Assembly (NCBI GenBank): GCA_944381635.1
Contig: CALWLY010000001.1
Span: 1 to 64,000 of the forward strand
Direction: 5' to 3'
Length of the DNA: 64,000 bases
Source: an uncultured Lachnospiraceae bacterium
Lineage (GTDB): Bacteria > Bacillota > Clostridia > Lachnospirales > Lachnospiraceae
The position numbers and the translations under genes were made by a program. Shown piece after piece: positions 16,901-25,957 of the stretch (the first letter of the stretch is position 1; every line of letters starts with the position of its first letter). The notes below the pieces were generated by a model. The model was not told the origin of the DNA. It searched no databases and saw nothing but the letters and a program-made list of their open reading frames with translations.

Positions 16901-17896
16901 ATGTTGAATAATAAAACCATCTTAATTACCGGAGGCACGGGTTCTTTTGGAAAATGCTTTACCAAATATGTGCTGACTCATTATGAGCCGAAAAAAATCA
17001 TTATCTATTCCAGAGACGAATTCAAGCAGTGGATGATGCAGAACGAACTGAAAGAATACGAAGACAAGCTTCGTTTCTTTATCGGTGATGTTCGCGACTT
17101 AGAGCGTATGAGAAGAGCGTTTGAGGGCGTTGATTATGTAATCCATGCGGCGGCATTAAAACAGGTTCCCGCCTGTGAGTACAATCCCAATGAGGCGATC
17201 AAAACAAACATCCACGGCGCTATGAACGTGATTGAAGCGGCTCTTGATATGAATGTGAAAAAGGTGGTTGCCCTTTCTACAGATAAAGCGGTAAATCCGG
17301 TAAACCTTTACGGAGGCACCAAGTTAGTCAGCGATAAGCTGTTCGTGGCAGCCAATGCCTATGCAGGTACGAAGGATGTGAATTTCTCTATTGTAAGATA
17401 CGGAAACGTTGCGGGAAGCCGCGGCTCCATCATTCCGTTTTTCCATAAGATCATTAAAAACGGCGGCACAGAACTGCCGATTACGGATGCGCGCATGACC
17501 CGCTTCTGGATCAGCCTGACACAGGGCGTGGAGCTGGTGGTAAAAGCGCTGGAGGAGGCTACCGGCGGAGAAACTTTTATCAGCAAGATTCCGTCTTTCC
17601 GTGTTCCCGATCTGGCGGAAGCTATGCTTCCCGGTTACAAGATGAAGGAGATTGGCATCCGTCCGGGAGAAAAGCTTCATGAAATCATGGTAACGGTGGA
17701 GGATTCCGCAACCACATACGAATACGACAAACACTTCATTGTATATCCCCAGGTTACCTGGAATGACAAACAGAAGATCAAAGAAGGCGGAGTGAAGGTT
17801 CCGGAAGGATTTCACTACAGCTCTGACAACAACAACTGGTGGCTTAGCGTGGAAGAAATCCGCGAACTGTTAAAAGGCGTGGAACTGGAAAAATAA
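16901..17896 (+). CDS. pseB: UDP-GlcNAc 4,6-dehydratase (5-inverting), pseudaminic acid pathway
   Basis: This 331-residue soluble SDR-type dehydratase catalyses the first step of CMP-pseudaminic acid synthesis, converting UDP-GlcNAc to the 4-keto-6-deoxy-L-arabino intermediate. Features are TGGTGSFGK (NAD(P) site, residues about 10-18), SRDEFKQ, HAAALKQVPACEYNP and the catalytic STDKAVNPVNLYGGTK region. The length fits PseB/FlaA1, as opposed to the long membrane-bound PglF type at 44531. It stands directly downstream of a strong promoter, with pseC next after a repeat element. Confidence 0.95.
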   Translation: MLNNKTILITGGTGSFGKCFTKYVLTHYEPKKIIIYSRDEFKQWMMQNELKEYEDKLRFFIGDVRDLERMRRAFEGVDYVIHAAALKQVPACEYNPNEAIKTNIHGAMNVIEAALDMNVKKVVALSTDKAVNPVNLYGGTKLVSDKLFVAANAYAGTKDVNFSIVRYGNVAGSRGSIIPFFHKIIKNGGTELPITDARMTRFWISLTQGVELVVKALEEATGGETFISKIPSFRVPDLAEAMLPGYKMKEIGIRPGEKLHEIMVTVEDSATTYEYDKHFIVYPQVTWNDKQKIKEGGVKVPEGFHYSSDNNNWWLSVEEIRELLKGVELEK

Positions 17897-18028
17897 AGCA
17901 GCCAAAAAATTCAACTTAAAAATCTAATTTGATAGAAAATAAACTGTCCGCCTGCAGACACAACAAGGCGGCGGGCGAAAAACAGAAATGGAAACGGCCA
18001 GAAAGGCCTTGAAGGGGTGCTTGGGGCA

Positions 18029-18157
18029 TCCCTTTTTTATTCAGCAGAAAACACAATTTTCTGCTGAATGAAAAAGGGATAGAGATCGCACTGCGGCGGA
18101 AAGGAAACATGTCGCAAGGCGGCCCGCCGCAGGCGAGAATCCCGCGTGGCGGGATTC
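18029..18157. repeat. Element A, copy 1 (hairpin-core-hairpin repeat)
   Basis: The left hairpin pairs 18029-18051 with 18057-18079 (TCAGCAGAAAA/TTTTCTGCTGA inside). The conserved core follows, with CTGCGGCGG (18091-18099) complementary to CCGCCGCAG (18124-18132). The right hairpin is GAATCCCGC/GCGGGATTC (18137-18157). The core matches 44384-44436, whereas both flanking hairpins have different but self-complementary sequences. Between the core arms lies AAAGGAAACATG, a Shine-Dalgarno plus start codon. Confidence 0.72.
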
Positions 18158-18174
18158 TATATAGCGGGATGTGA
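18109..18174 (+). CDS. Small ORF inside element A copy 1
   Basis: This 21-codon ORF starts at the conserved ATG of element A, 5 bases after AAAGGA. It encodes MSQGGPPQARIPRGGILYSG plus a final Met. Its first ten residues align with the ORF of the copy at 44410 (MSRSDPPQAG). The match could reflect DNA conservation of the palindrome rather than a selected peptide; whether it is translated is unknown. Confidence 0.25.
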   Translation: MSQGGPPQARIPRGGILYSGM

Positions 18175-18252
18175 GAACAGATCACAATGCACCATTGAGA
18201 AAGCATGTTATAAAAATAAAGAGCTGCCAAGGCGGCGGAATGAGAGGAAAAT

Positions 18253-19446
18253 ATGGAAAAACCAGCAATCGCCGGAGGTACTCCGGTCAGAGATACGAAA
18301 ATTTTTTACGGACATCAATATCTGGATGAGGCGGATTACGAAGCGGTGCTTCGGGTGCTGAAAAGTGATTATCTTACCTGCGGTCCGGAAATAGGAAAAC
18401 TGGAGGAGAAGCTGTGTGAGCTGACAGGGGCCAAACATGCAGTGCTTGTAAGCAATGGAACAGCAGCCCTTCATGTGGCATGCATGGCAGCAGGCATTGG
18501 CGAGAATGATGAGGTGATTACCACCCCCATCACGTTCGCGGCAAGTGCAAACTGTGCCCTTTACTGCAATGCTGTGCCGGTATTTGCAGATATCAACGAA
18601 AAAACTTATAATATCGATCCTGACAGCGTGGAAGAACATATTACCGAGAGGACAAAGGCGGTAGTGGCTGTGGACTTTACCGGACAGAGCACGGAGATTG
18701 ACCGTCTTAAGGAAATCTGTCAGAAACACGGAATTTTACTGATTACGGACGGGGCTCATTCCATCGGAACAAAATATAAGGGACAGCCCACCGGTTCTCT
18801 GGCAGATATGACTACGTTCAGTTTTCATCCTGTAAAAACCGTCACGGGAGGAGAAGGCGGAGCCGTTATGACAAACGATGACGCACTGTATCAGAAACTG
18901 CTGCTTGCCCGTGCTCACGGTATTACAAGAGATGCCTCCCTTATGAGCAAGGAGCCGGACGGCCCCTGGTATTACGAACAGGTGGACCTGGGATACAATT
19001 ACCGTATGACGGATATTCAGGCGGCACTGATCAACAGCCAGCTTGACAAACTGGAAAAATTTAAAGCACGCCGGAAAGAAATTGTGAAACGTTATGACGA
19101 GGCGTTTTCACAGCTTCCTCAGGTGGTTGTACAGCAGGAAATTCCGGAATCGGATACGACCAGACATCTTTACATTCTCCGCATCAATCCGGAACGCCTT
19201 ACCATTGACAGAAGGCAGTTTTTTGATGCACTGGCAGCGGAAAATGTATGCTGCAACGTACATTATATTCCGGTGTACTATTTCCCTTATTACCAGAAGC
19301 TTGGATATAAAAAGGGACTCTGCCCCAAAGCTGAAAAGCTCTATGAGGAAATCATCAGTCTTCCGCTCTACTATGCCATGACGGATCAGGACGTGGAGGA
19401 TGTTATAGCGGCAGTGAAAAAAATTGCAGAATATTATCAAAAATAA
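18253..19446 (+). CDS. pseC: UDP-4-amino-4,6-dideoxy-N-acetyl-beta-L-altrosamine transaminase
   Basis: This 397-residue DegT/DnrJ/EryC1-family PLP aminotransferase catalyses the second step of pseudaminic acid synthesis, using glutamate to aminate C4 of the PseB product. The PLP lysine is K195 in SFHPVKTVTGGEGG, with the cofactor Asp in ITDGAHSIG. GGTPVRDTKIFYGHQYLDE and the LTCGPEIGKLEEKL region match PseC. It is separated from pseB by element A and followed 32 bases later by a GT2 gene. Confidence 0.95.
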   Translation: MEKPAIAGGTPVRDTKIFYGHQYLDEADYEAVLRVLKSDYLTCGPEIGKLEEKLCELTGAKHAVLVSNGTAALHVACMAAGIGENDEVITTPITFAASANCALYCNAVPVFADINEKTYNIDPDSVEEHITERTKAVVAVDFTGQSTEIDRLKEICQKHGILLITDGAHSIGTKYKGQPTGSLADMTTFSFHPVKTVTGGEGGAVMTNDDALYQKLLLARAHGITRDASLMSKEPDGPWYYEQVDLGYNYRMTDIQAALINSQLDKLEKFKARRKEIVKRYDEAFSQLPQVVVQQEIPESDTTRHLYILRINPERLTIDRRQFFDALAAENVCCNVHYIPVYYFPYYQKLGYKKGLCPKAEKLYEEIISLPLYYAMTDQDVEDVIAAVKKIAEYYQK

Positions 19447-19478
19447 GCGCAGGGAAAAGGCCTGGCAGGAGGGAAAAA

Positions 19479-20513
19479 TTGAAACTGAGTATTATCGTTC
19501 CGGTCTACAATATGGCTTCTGAGGGAAAATTGGAGTTTTGTCTTAACTCGCTGGTAAATCAGACAGTTTCTGATTATGAGATCATAGCGGTGGACGACTG
19601 CTCCACGGATAATTCTCTGGAGATTTTAAAAAACTTTGAAAAAAAATATCCGGACCGCTTTCGCGCCATTCATTCCGAAGTGAATAAAAAGCAGGGCGGT
19701 GCAAAAAACATCGGTCTTCGGGAGGCGAAGGGCGAGTGGATCGGTTTTATCGACAGCGATGACTGGATTGCACCGGACATGTATGAGCGTCTGATCGCCA
19801 GGGCGGAGCAGACCGGGGCAGACCTGGCAGGCTGTGATTACTGCCTTACGAATGAGCACAGCTTTCAGTCAGGGCAGATTGTGCACAACAACCGAAAAGA
19901 GCAGACCGGAAAATTGACCCCGGATAAATACCGTTCCCTGATCTTAGACGGGGGAAGTCTGGTAGTAAAGATCTTCCGCCGCAGTACGATTCTGGAAAAA
20001 GAGCTCTGGTTTCCGGAAAACATTTTTTATGAGGATAATGCGGTAGGAAATTCTTACCTGCTGACCTCCTCCCATTTCGAATATATAGAAGAGCCCCTCT
20101 ATTTTTATTATCAGCATGAAGCTTCCACAGTTCATACCATCACACAGGAGAGGTGTGAGCATCGAATGGAAGCGGGAAGGCTGATGTTAAAAGAGGCAAA
20201 GCGTCTTCACTATTTTGCCGATTACAGACAGGAGCTGGAGTACAGCTTCACGCTGCTTTTTTATATCAACACACTCTTTTCTTATATGATTGGCTGTAAA
20301 AAGCACAAATACAGCTTCGTGAAAGCACTTGGAAAAGAGATGAAAGAAACGTTTCCCGATTTTCAGTCAAATCCTTATTTTAAGGAAAGAACCAATCCGG
20401 AGGAAAAAAAGCTGACAGCCATGCACATGAAATCCACACTTTATTTTATGCTGTATTATAAGCTGCTGTGGACCTATCGGAATTTGAGAAAACGCCTGAA
20501 AGGGAAAAACTGA
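19479..20513 (+). CDS. GT2-family glycosyltransferase
   Basis: This 344-residue GT-A fold inverting transferase begins MKLSIIVPVYNMASEGKLEF. The VDDCSTDNSLEIL segment binds the nucleotide, and the metal-binding DxD is in IGFIDSDDW. A C-terminal helical region of about 120 residues follows. It starts with TTG at 19479, with GGAGGG 4-9 bases upstream; no ATG is available. It sits between pseC and the PseG fusion, so it probably transfers a sugar in the same glycan. Donor and acceptor are unknown. Confidence 0.85.
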   Translation: MKLSIIVPVYNMASEGKLEFCLNSLVNQTVSDYEIIAVDDCSTDNSLEILKNFEKKYPDRFRAIHSEVNKKQGGAKNIGLREAKGEWIGFIDSDDWIAPDMYERLIARAEQTGADLAGCDYCLTNEHSFQSGQIVHNNRKEQTGKLTPDKYRSLILDGGSLVVKIFRRSTILEKELWFPENIFYEDNAVGNSYLLTSSHFEYIEEPLYFYYQHEASTVHTITQERCEHRMEAGRLMLKEAKRLHYFADYRQELEYSFTLLFYINTLFSYMIGCKKHKYSFVKALGKEMKETFPDFQSNPYFKERTNPEEKKLTAMHMKSTLYFMLYYKLLWTYRNLRKRLKGKN

Positions 20514-20617
20514 AAAAGATTAAAAACAAAAATAGTAAAAACATAAAAAGGCCGGAAAAAACGGAAAGCTGCAAAAAGCACTGGAACAGAAAACAAAACG
20601 GAAAAGAGCGGTATGGT

Positions 20618-22897
20618 ATGGAGATAGGAAGCATTTACGAAATCAATCCGGAAAAAACAGGAGAGAGGGATAGCAACGGATTTCACTTAAAAGAAGTTCA
20701 GAAATGGAACAATCCTCATATTGTGTATACCGGCTCCGGGAGAGAGGCCATCGCCTGTGTGCTTGAGGGGCTTGAAAAGGCAGGAAAAGCAGGCCGTAAA
20801 GTCTGCCTTCTTCCCGGATATATGTGCGACTCCGTGTATTTGCCTTTTGAGAATGCAGGCTGGGAACTTCATTTTTACCATATCCATAAAAATATGAAAG
20901 CAGACAGGGAAGAGCTGGAAAGGCTGCTTTCCGAAATTTCCCCCACTCTGCTGCTGATTCACTGCTATTACGGTGTGGATACCTGGCGGGAGCTGCGGCC
21001 GTTTTTAAAGGAATGGAGAGAAAAAGGGCTTTTCATCATGGAGGATATGACCCAGTCTTATTACCTGTGTGGAAAAGAGATGGAAGCCGATTTTTATGTG
21101 GGAAGCCTGCGGAAATGGTATGCCGTTCCGGATGGAGGGTTTGCAGCTTCTGCCAGCCTTCCGTTAAAGACACCGGATACAGAAGGCAGCGATTTTTCAC
21201 GGCGAAAAGTGGAAATCCTTGAAAAAAAGTGGAACTACCTGAAAGAATCCGGTCAGCTTGGGGATGATAACGAGAAAAAGCAGGAGGCAAAGCTCTCGGA
21301 AAAATCTGCCGAAGACCTTCAGAAGGAAAAAAACTGGTATTTGACAGAGAACAGAAAAATGGAAGAGTGGCTGGATGAGAAGAGGGAGATTGACGGAATT
21401 TCTCCTGCCGCCCGTTATCTTCTGGAGAGGGAAGATGAGGATTTCTGCAAAAAAAGAAGACAGGAAAACGCAAAGATTTTGCTGAAAGGACTCAGGGAAA
21501 TAAAAAATCTTACGCCGGTTTTTCCAGAATGGATGGGAAAAGATGAGAAGGAAGAGGCGCCTGCGCCTTTATATATGCCGGTTTATGTAAAGGGAGACCG
21601 AAGTGATTTCCAGAGTTACTGCGGGGCACACGGTATTTATATCCCCGTGCTCTGGCCCGTGCCTTCTCAGATTGAGGGCTGGCTTTCTGAGGAGGAGACA
21701 GAAATTTACGACACCATTCTCGCCCTGCCCTGCGACCAGCGGTATGGGAAAAAAGAAATGGAATACATGCTTGCCGTAATGAAAAGTTATTCGCCAAAGG
21801 AATGGATCGGGATTCGGGCAGATGCCAATGAGGAGATTGCCACCGGACATATCATGCGCTGTCTGACCATCGGAGCAAGTCTGGAAAAGCTTGGACAAAA
21901 AGTTGTATTTTTTACCGCTGACCGTCAGGCGGACAGCCTGATTTTGCCAACCGGCAGGAAGAGGGTGTGCCTTCACACCGACTGGCGGGATAAAGAAGGG
22001 GAGCTGCCCGTATTGGAACAGGCGTTAAAAGAATGGAACTGTACCAGACTTTTAGTGGATTCCTATCAGGTTTCACCCGTGTATTTAAAGCAGCTTGGCA
22101 GATTGTGCAGGACGGCTTACATCGATGATCTGTTTGAGAACATATGGCCGGCGGATCTGGTGATCAATTACAATGCCTATGCCGGACAATTTCCCTATCA
22201 CGAAAAGTATACGGAGAATACCAGACTTTTGCTGGGGGCGTCCTATGTCCCCCTGCGTCCGGAATTTCTGGAAAAAAGACCGAAGCCAGAAGCGGAAGAA
22301 AAGACTGCAGTCAGCCGGGAAACAGAACCGGGAAGTGGGGCGGATTCCAAAGAAAAACACCGCCTGAAGGTGCTGCTTATATGTGGAGGGGGAGATGTGT
22401 ACAACTCTCTTTCCGGCATGGTTGCCGCTTTCAGGAAAGAGCCCTGGTTTGACAAGATGGAGTTTCGGGTAGTGGTAGGAGGTTTCAACCGGTTTCGAGA
22501 GCAGCTGGAGCAGCAGACCCAGGGAGTGGAAAACGTGCATCTTCTTTACAACGTCACCGATATGGCAGGGCTTATGGCAGAATGTGATATGGCAGTTTCC
22601 GCGGCAAGTACGGTTTTATATGAGCTTTGCGCTATGGGGCTTCCCACGGTATTTTTTGTCTGCGTGGATAACCAGAAGTATGACAAAGATTTCTTTGGAA
22701 AGCAGGAGCGGATGATCTATGCCGGCGATATCAGACAGGACAGAGAAAACTGCCTGCATCGCATGGCGGAAGGAGTGCGGCTTTTGTGGGAGAATCCGGA
22801 ACTTCGCCAGACAATGAGACAGCGTCTTTTGCACATTGTGGACGGTCTGGGAGCGGATCGAATCGCAGAAGAAATGATAAAAGGAGAAAAAAGATGA
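20618..22897 (+). CDS. pseG: DegT-like PLP aminotransferase fused to PseG (UDP-sugar hydrolase)
   Basis: This 759-residue two-domain protein has a degenerate DegT/AHBA-type PLP fold at residues about 1-390: D143 in IMEDMTQSYY, K166 in GSLRKWYAVPDGGFA, and an acidic/Lys-rich insert about 205-270. Residues about 394-759 are PseG, which removes UDP from UDP-2,4-diacetamido-2,4,6-trideoxy-L-altrose. That half shows RADANEEIATGHIMRCL with the catalytic-type His near 411, LLICGGGDVYNS and the AASTVLYELCAMGLPTV donor-binding block. Standard PseG is about 280-350 residues and unfused. The start is the ATG at 20618; an earlier in-frame start overlaps the GT2 gene. The stop overlaps the pseF start (ATGA). 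Confidence 0.85.
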   Translation: MEIGSIYEINPEKTGERDSNGFHLKEVQKWNNPHIVYTGSGREAIACVLEGLEKAGKAGRKVCLLPGYMCDSVYLPFENAGWELHFYHIHKNMKADREELERLLSEISPTLLLIHCYYGVDTWRELRPFLKEWREKGLFIMEDMTQSYYLCGKEMEADFYVGSLRKWYAVPDGGFAASASLPLKTPDTEGSDFSRRKVEILEKKWNYLKESGQLGDDNEKKQEAKLSEKSAEDLQKEKNWYLTENRKMEEWLDEKREIDGISPAARYLLEREDEDFCKKRRQENAKILLKGLREIKNLTPVFPEWMGKDEKEEAPAPLYMPVYVKGDRSDFQSYCGAHGIYIPVLWPVPSQIEGWLSEEETEIYDTILALPCDQRYGKKEMEYMLAVMKSYSPKEWIGIRADANEEIATGHIMRCLTIGASLEKLGQKVVFFTADRQADSLILPTGRKRVCLHTDWRDKEGELPVLEQALKEWNCTRLLVDSYQVSPVYLKQLGRLCRTAYIDDLFENIWPADLVINYNAYAGQFPYHEKYTENTRLLLGASYVPLRPEFLEKRPKPEAEEKTAVSRETEPGSGADSKEKHRLKVLLICGGGDVYNSLSGMVAAFRKEPWFDKMEFRVVVGGFNRFREQLEQQTQGVENVHLLYNVTDMAGLMAECDMAVSAASTVLYELCAMGLPTVFFVCVDNQKYDKDFFGKQERMIYAGDIRQDRENCLHRMAEGVRLLWENPELRQTMRQRLLHIVDGLGADRIAEEMIKGEKR

Positions 22898-23607
22898 TTC
22901 AGGGAAAAAAAGCTTTGGCCGTCATAACAGCCAGAGGGGGAAGCAAACGCATCCCCAGAAAAAACGTGAGAGAATTTGCAGGAAAACCCATGCTGTGCTA
23001 CTCCATAGAAGCAGCGCTTGCGTCCGGTTTTTTTGATGAAGTGATGGTATCCACGGAGGATGAGGAGATCGCCCGGATCGCCGTAGAGACAGGGGCAAGC
23101 GTGCCTTTTCTTCGAAGCGAAAAGACAGCCAATGATTTTGCAACTACGGACGATGTGCTGATGGAAGTTTTGGAAGAGTACGAAAAAAGAGGAAAAGAAT
23201 TTGATGTGATGGCCTGCATTTATCCAACGGCCCCCTTTGTGACGGCGCAGAAATTAAAAAGCGCCATGGAACTTCTGATCAGGGAACAGGGTTCCGGCGT
23301 GATGCCTGTGGTGGCTTACTCTTTTCCCCCGCAGAGGAGCATGGTCATAAGAGAAGGAAAGCTGCTTTATCGTTTTCCCGAGTATGCAGCCTGCCGTTCT
23401 CAGGATTTAGAGCCTCTTTACCATGACTGCGGACAGTTTTACTGCTACGATGTAAAAAAATACAGAGCCTGCCGGGGAGATCTGCCGGATGGTTATCTTC
23501 CCATCGAAGTGTCGGAGCTTGAGGTGCAGGACATTGACAATGAAAGTGACTGGGCGCTTGCCGAGATAAAATATGAGATGATGAAAAAGAAGGAATCCAG
23601 GAGATAA
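22894..23607 (+). CDS. pseF: Pseudaminic acid cytidylyltransferase
   Basis: This 237-residue CMP-sugar synthetase activates pseudaminic acid with CTP. The family N-terminus KALAVITARGGSKRIPRKN holds the CTP-binding P-loop-like motif. FDEVMVSTEDEEIA and YPTAPFVTAQKL are also diagnostic of PseF rather than NeuA. The start ATG at 22894 overlaps the pseG stop by 4 bases, and AAAGGAG lies within the end of pseG, so the two are translationally coupled. It is followed 6 bases later by pseI. Confidence 0.95.
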   Translation: MIQGKKALAVITARGGSKRIPRKNVREFAGKPMLCYSIEAALASGFFDEVMVSTEDEEIARIAVETGASVPFLRSEKTANDFATTDDVLMEVLEEYEKRGKEFDVMACIYPTAPFVTAQKLKSAMELLIREQGSGVMPVVAYSFPPQRSMVIREGKLLYRFPEYAACRSQDLEPLYHDCGQFYCYDVKKYRACRGDLPDGYLPIEVSELEVQDIDNESDWALAEIKYEMMKKKESRR

Positions 23608-23613
23608 AAAGAT

Positions 23614-24666
23614 ATGAAAAAAGAGTTTAAGATAGGAAACCGTATGGTGGGAGAAGGACATCCTACCTTTATTGTGGCGGAAATGTCAGCCAATCACCTG
23701 ATGAATTATGACCGTGCGGTGCAAATCATTCACGCGGCAAAGGAAGCCGGTGCGGACGCAGTCAAGCTGCAGACCTATACGCCGGATACCATTACGTTGG
23801 ACTGCGAAAATCAGTATTTTCAGATTACACAGGGAACGATCTGGGACGGAACAAGTCTCCATAAACTTTATGAGACGGCCTACACCCCCTGGGAATGGCA
23901 GCCGAAGCTTATGAAAATCGCCAACGATCTGGGAATGGAGTGTTTTTCATCCCCCTTTGATCCTACTGCCGTGGATTTCATGACACAGATGCAGATGCCC
24001 GCCTATAAGATTGCTTCGTTTGAGATCAACGATATTCCTCTTATCAGAAAAATCGCAAAGCTTCACAAGCCTATGATTTTTGCCACAGGAGTAGCTTATC
24101 TTGAGGATATTGAGAGAGCGCTTGCAGTATGTAGGGAGGAAGGAAACGATCAGGTGGTTTTACTGAAATGTACCTCCGCCTATCCGTCACCTTATGAAGA
24201 CATGAACCTGAAAGTCATCCCCAATATGGCGCAGGTGTTCGAATGCCTGACAGGTCTTTCCGACCACAGCATGGGCACTGCAGCGGCAGTGGCAAGTGTG
24301 GCTTTGGGCGGACACATGGTGGAAAAACATCTGACTCTTTCCAGAGCAGACGGCGGACCGGACGGTGCGTTTTCCATGGAGCCGGCGGAGTTTAAGAAAA
24401 TGGTGGATGATATTCGGATTGTGGAAAAAGCGCTGGGAAAAGTTACCTACGAACTGACGGAAAAACAGAAGAGAAGCAGAGAAGATTCCCGTTCCCTGTT
24501 TGTAGTAAAAGATATGAAGGAAGGCGAGGAATTTACGCCGGAAAACGTTCGCTCCGTACGTCCTGCTTTCGGTATGCATACCATGTACTACGAAGAAATT
24601 CTGGGCAGAAAGGCAAAACAGGATCTGGCGAAGGGAACTCCTCTGGACTGGAAATATATTGACTGA
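23614..24666 (+). CDS. pseI: Pseudaminic acid synthase
   Basis: This 350-residue NeuB-family enzyme condenses the PseG product with phosphoenolpyruvate to give pseudaminic acid. PTFIVAEMSANHLMNYD starts the TIM barrel, KLQTYTPDTITLDC follows and GLSDHSMGTAAAVASVALG is characteristic of PseI. The C-terminal SAF (antifreeze-like) domain runs from about 290 (SRSLFVVKDMKEGEEFT) and closes the active site in the dimer. GGAG lies 9 bases upstream. The pathway order G-F-I is kept in one tight operon. Confidence 0.96.
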   Translation: MKKEFKIGNRMVGEGHPTFIVAEMSANHLMNYDRAVQIIHAAKEAGADAVKLQTYTPDTITLDCENQYFQITQGTIWDGTSLHKLYETAYTPWEWQPKLMKIANDLGMECFSSPFDPTAVDFMTQMQMPAYKIASFEINDIPLIRKIAKLHKPMIFATGVAYLEDIERALAVCREEGNDQVVLLKCTSAYPSPYEDMNLKVIPNMAQVFECLTGLSDHSMGTAAAVASVALGGHMVEKHLTLSRADGGPDGAFSMEPAEFKKMVDDIRIVEKALGKVTYELTEKQKRSREDSRSLFVVKDMKEGEEFTPENVRSVRPAFGMHTMYYEEILGRKAKQDLAKGTPLDWKYID

Positions 24667-24686
24667 GGAAAGCGCGGGGAGCAGAT

Positions 24687-25895
24687 ATGGGAAAAAAAAT
24701 GATGATTTTAGGCGCCAGCGCTCTGCAGGTGCCTGCCATCCGGGCGGCAAAAGATTTGGGCTATGAGGTCATAAGTGTAGATTATGACCCGAATGCAGTT
24801 GGCTTTGCCCTGGCGGATACTGTGCTGGTAGTAAGCACTATGGATAAGGAAGAAGTGCTTCGCCAGGCAGAAATTCATAAGCCGGACATTATTCTCACAT
24901 CCACCAGCGACGGACCTGTGAGAACGGCCGCTTATGTAAACGAAAAACTCGGAAAAAGACCGGACCTTTCCTATGAGGATTCACTTTGTGCCACAATAAA
25001 AAGTCATATGAGAAAAAGGCTGAGCGAATGTCATGTGCCTGTTCCGACCTTTTTTGCGGTCCGCAGCAAGGAAGAATTTTTAAAGGCAGTGGACAGTCTT
25101 TCCGGCTATTGTATCGTAAAACCTGCGGACAACGCGGGAAGCAGAGGGGTTGTCCTTCTGGATAACACTGATGGCGCAAAAGACAGGGAAGAACTCCTTA
25201 AGATCTATGATTATAGTCTTGGAAATTCCAGAGACGGAGAACTGATGGTGGAAGAAGTCATGACGGGACCGGAGGTCAGCGTGGAAGCGCTCACTATTGA
25301 AGGAGAGACAACCATCGTGGCGGTTACGGACAAGATGACAACACCGCTTCCGTATTTTGTGGAGATAGGTCACTGTGAGCCAAGCAGGCTCCCGGCAAAG
25401 ACTATTGAGGAAATCAAGGAGCTTGCGTTAAAGGCAGTAAAGGCGATTCGCCTGCAGAACGGTCCTTCCCATACAGAAATCAAAGTTACTCCGGATGGTC
25501 CTAAAATCGTGGAGCTGGCGGCAAGACTGGGCGGCGACTTTATCACATCGAAGCTGGTGCCTTTGTCTACAGGTATAGACCTGGTGACGGCTTCCATACG
25601 GCTGGCAGCCCACCTTCCGGTGGATTTGACACAAACCATTTCAAAGGGGGCGGCTATTCGGTTTCTCCAGGCACCGGCAGGAACTTTAAAAGAACTTTCG
25701 GCAGATAAGGAGTTAGAAAACATGCCGGGAATTATAGAAGTCCGCTTTTACTGCAAAGAAGGGGACAAAGTCTGCGGCCTGCATTCCAGCAATGACCGGA
25801 TCGGCCATATTATTGCTCAGGCGGATACGCCGGAAGAGGCAGCCCGTCTTGCAGAGGAGGCCATGAAACACGTTCGCATCTTAGTGCAGCCGTAG
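24687..25895 (+). CDS. ATP-grasp ligase in the pseudaminic acid operon
   Basis: This 402-residue ATP-grasp enzyme has a pre-ATP-grasp Rossmann domain (MMILGASALQVPAIRAAKDLGY). Next comes the ATP-grasp domain with YCIVKPADNAGSRGVVLL (ATP-binding loop, residues about 137-154), LMVEEVMTGPEVSVEAL, and the metal ligands in HTEIKVTPDGPKIVELAARLGGD. A C-terminal carboxylase-like domain completes it. Family members couple a carboxylate to an amine via an acyl-phosphate. Position 20 bases after pseI suggests it attaches an acyl or amino-acid group to a pathway sugar; this is inference. A terminator follows directly. Confidence 0.85.
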   Translation: MGKKMMILGASALQVPAIRAAKDLGYEVISVDYDPNAVGFALADTVLVVSTMDKEEVLRQAEIHKPDIILTSTSDGPVRTAAYVNEKLGKRPDLSYEDSLCATIKSHMRKRLSECHVPVPTFFAVRSKEEFLKAVDSLSGYCIVKPADNAGSRGVVLLDNTDGAKDREELLKIYDYSLGNSRDGELMVEEVMTGPEVSVEALTIEGETTIVAVTDKMTTPLPYFVEIGHCEPSRLPAKTIEEIKELALKAVKAIRLQNGPSHTEIKVTPDGPKIVELAARLGGDFITSKLVPLSTGIDLVTASIRLAAHLPVDLTQTISKGAAIRFLQAPAGTLKELSADKELENMPGIIEVRFYCKEGDKVCGLHSSNDRIGHIIAQADTPEEAARLAEEAMKHVRILVQP

Positions 25896-25898
25896 GAA

Positions 25899-25942
25899 AT
25901 AAACGCTCGGCGCGAGTGTGCGCCAAGGCGCACACTTTTTTT
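25899..25942 (+). repeat. Element B, copy 2 (internally deleted), acting as terminator
   Basis: AGTGTGCGCC (25915-25924) and GGCGCACACT (25927-25936) form a 10-bp GC-rich stem followed by a run of Ts, so it should terminate the pse operon. The preceding AAATAAACGCTCGGCGCG joins both ends of element B. The middle is missing between two GAGCG copies (on the minus strand), as expected from recombination between short direct repeats. Confidence 0.7.
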
Positions 25943-25957
25943 AGAGGAAGTTTAATT

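Larger units (their letters stand above)
17897..18252. other. Intergenic region carrying element A
   Basis: This 356-base gap between pseB and pseC, genes expected to be co-expressed, is filled by element A copy 1 (18029-18157) plus flanking short hairpins, for example GGGGTGC/GCATCCC near 18014-18032. The pseC ribosome binding site (GAGAGGAAA) is at its end. No protein gene is evident beyond the small ORF of the element. Confidence 0.65.
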
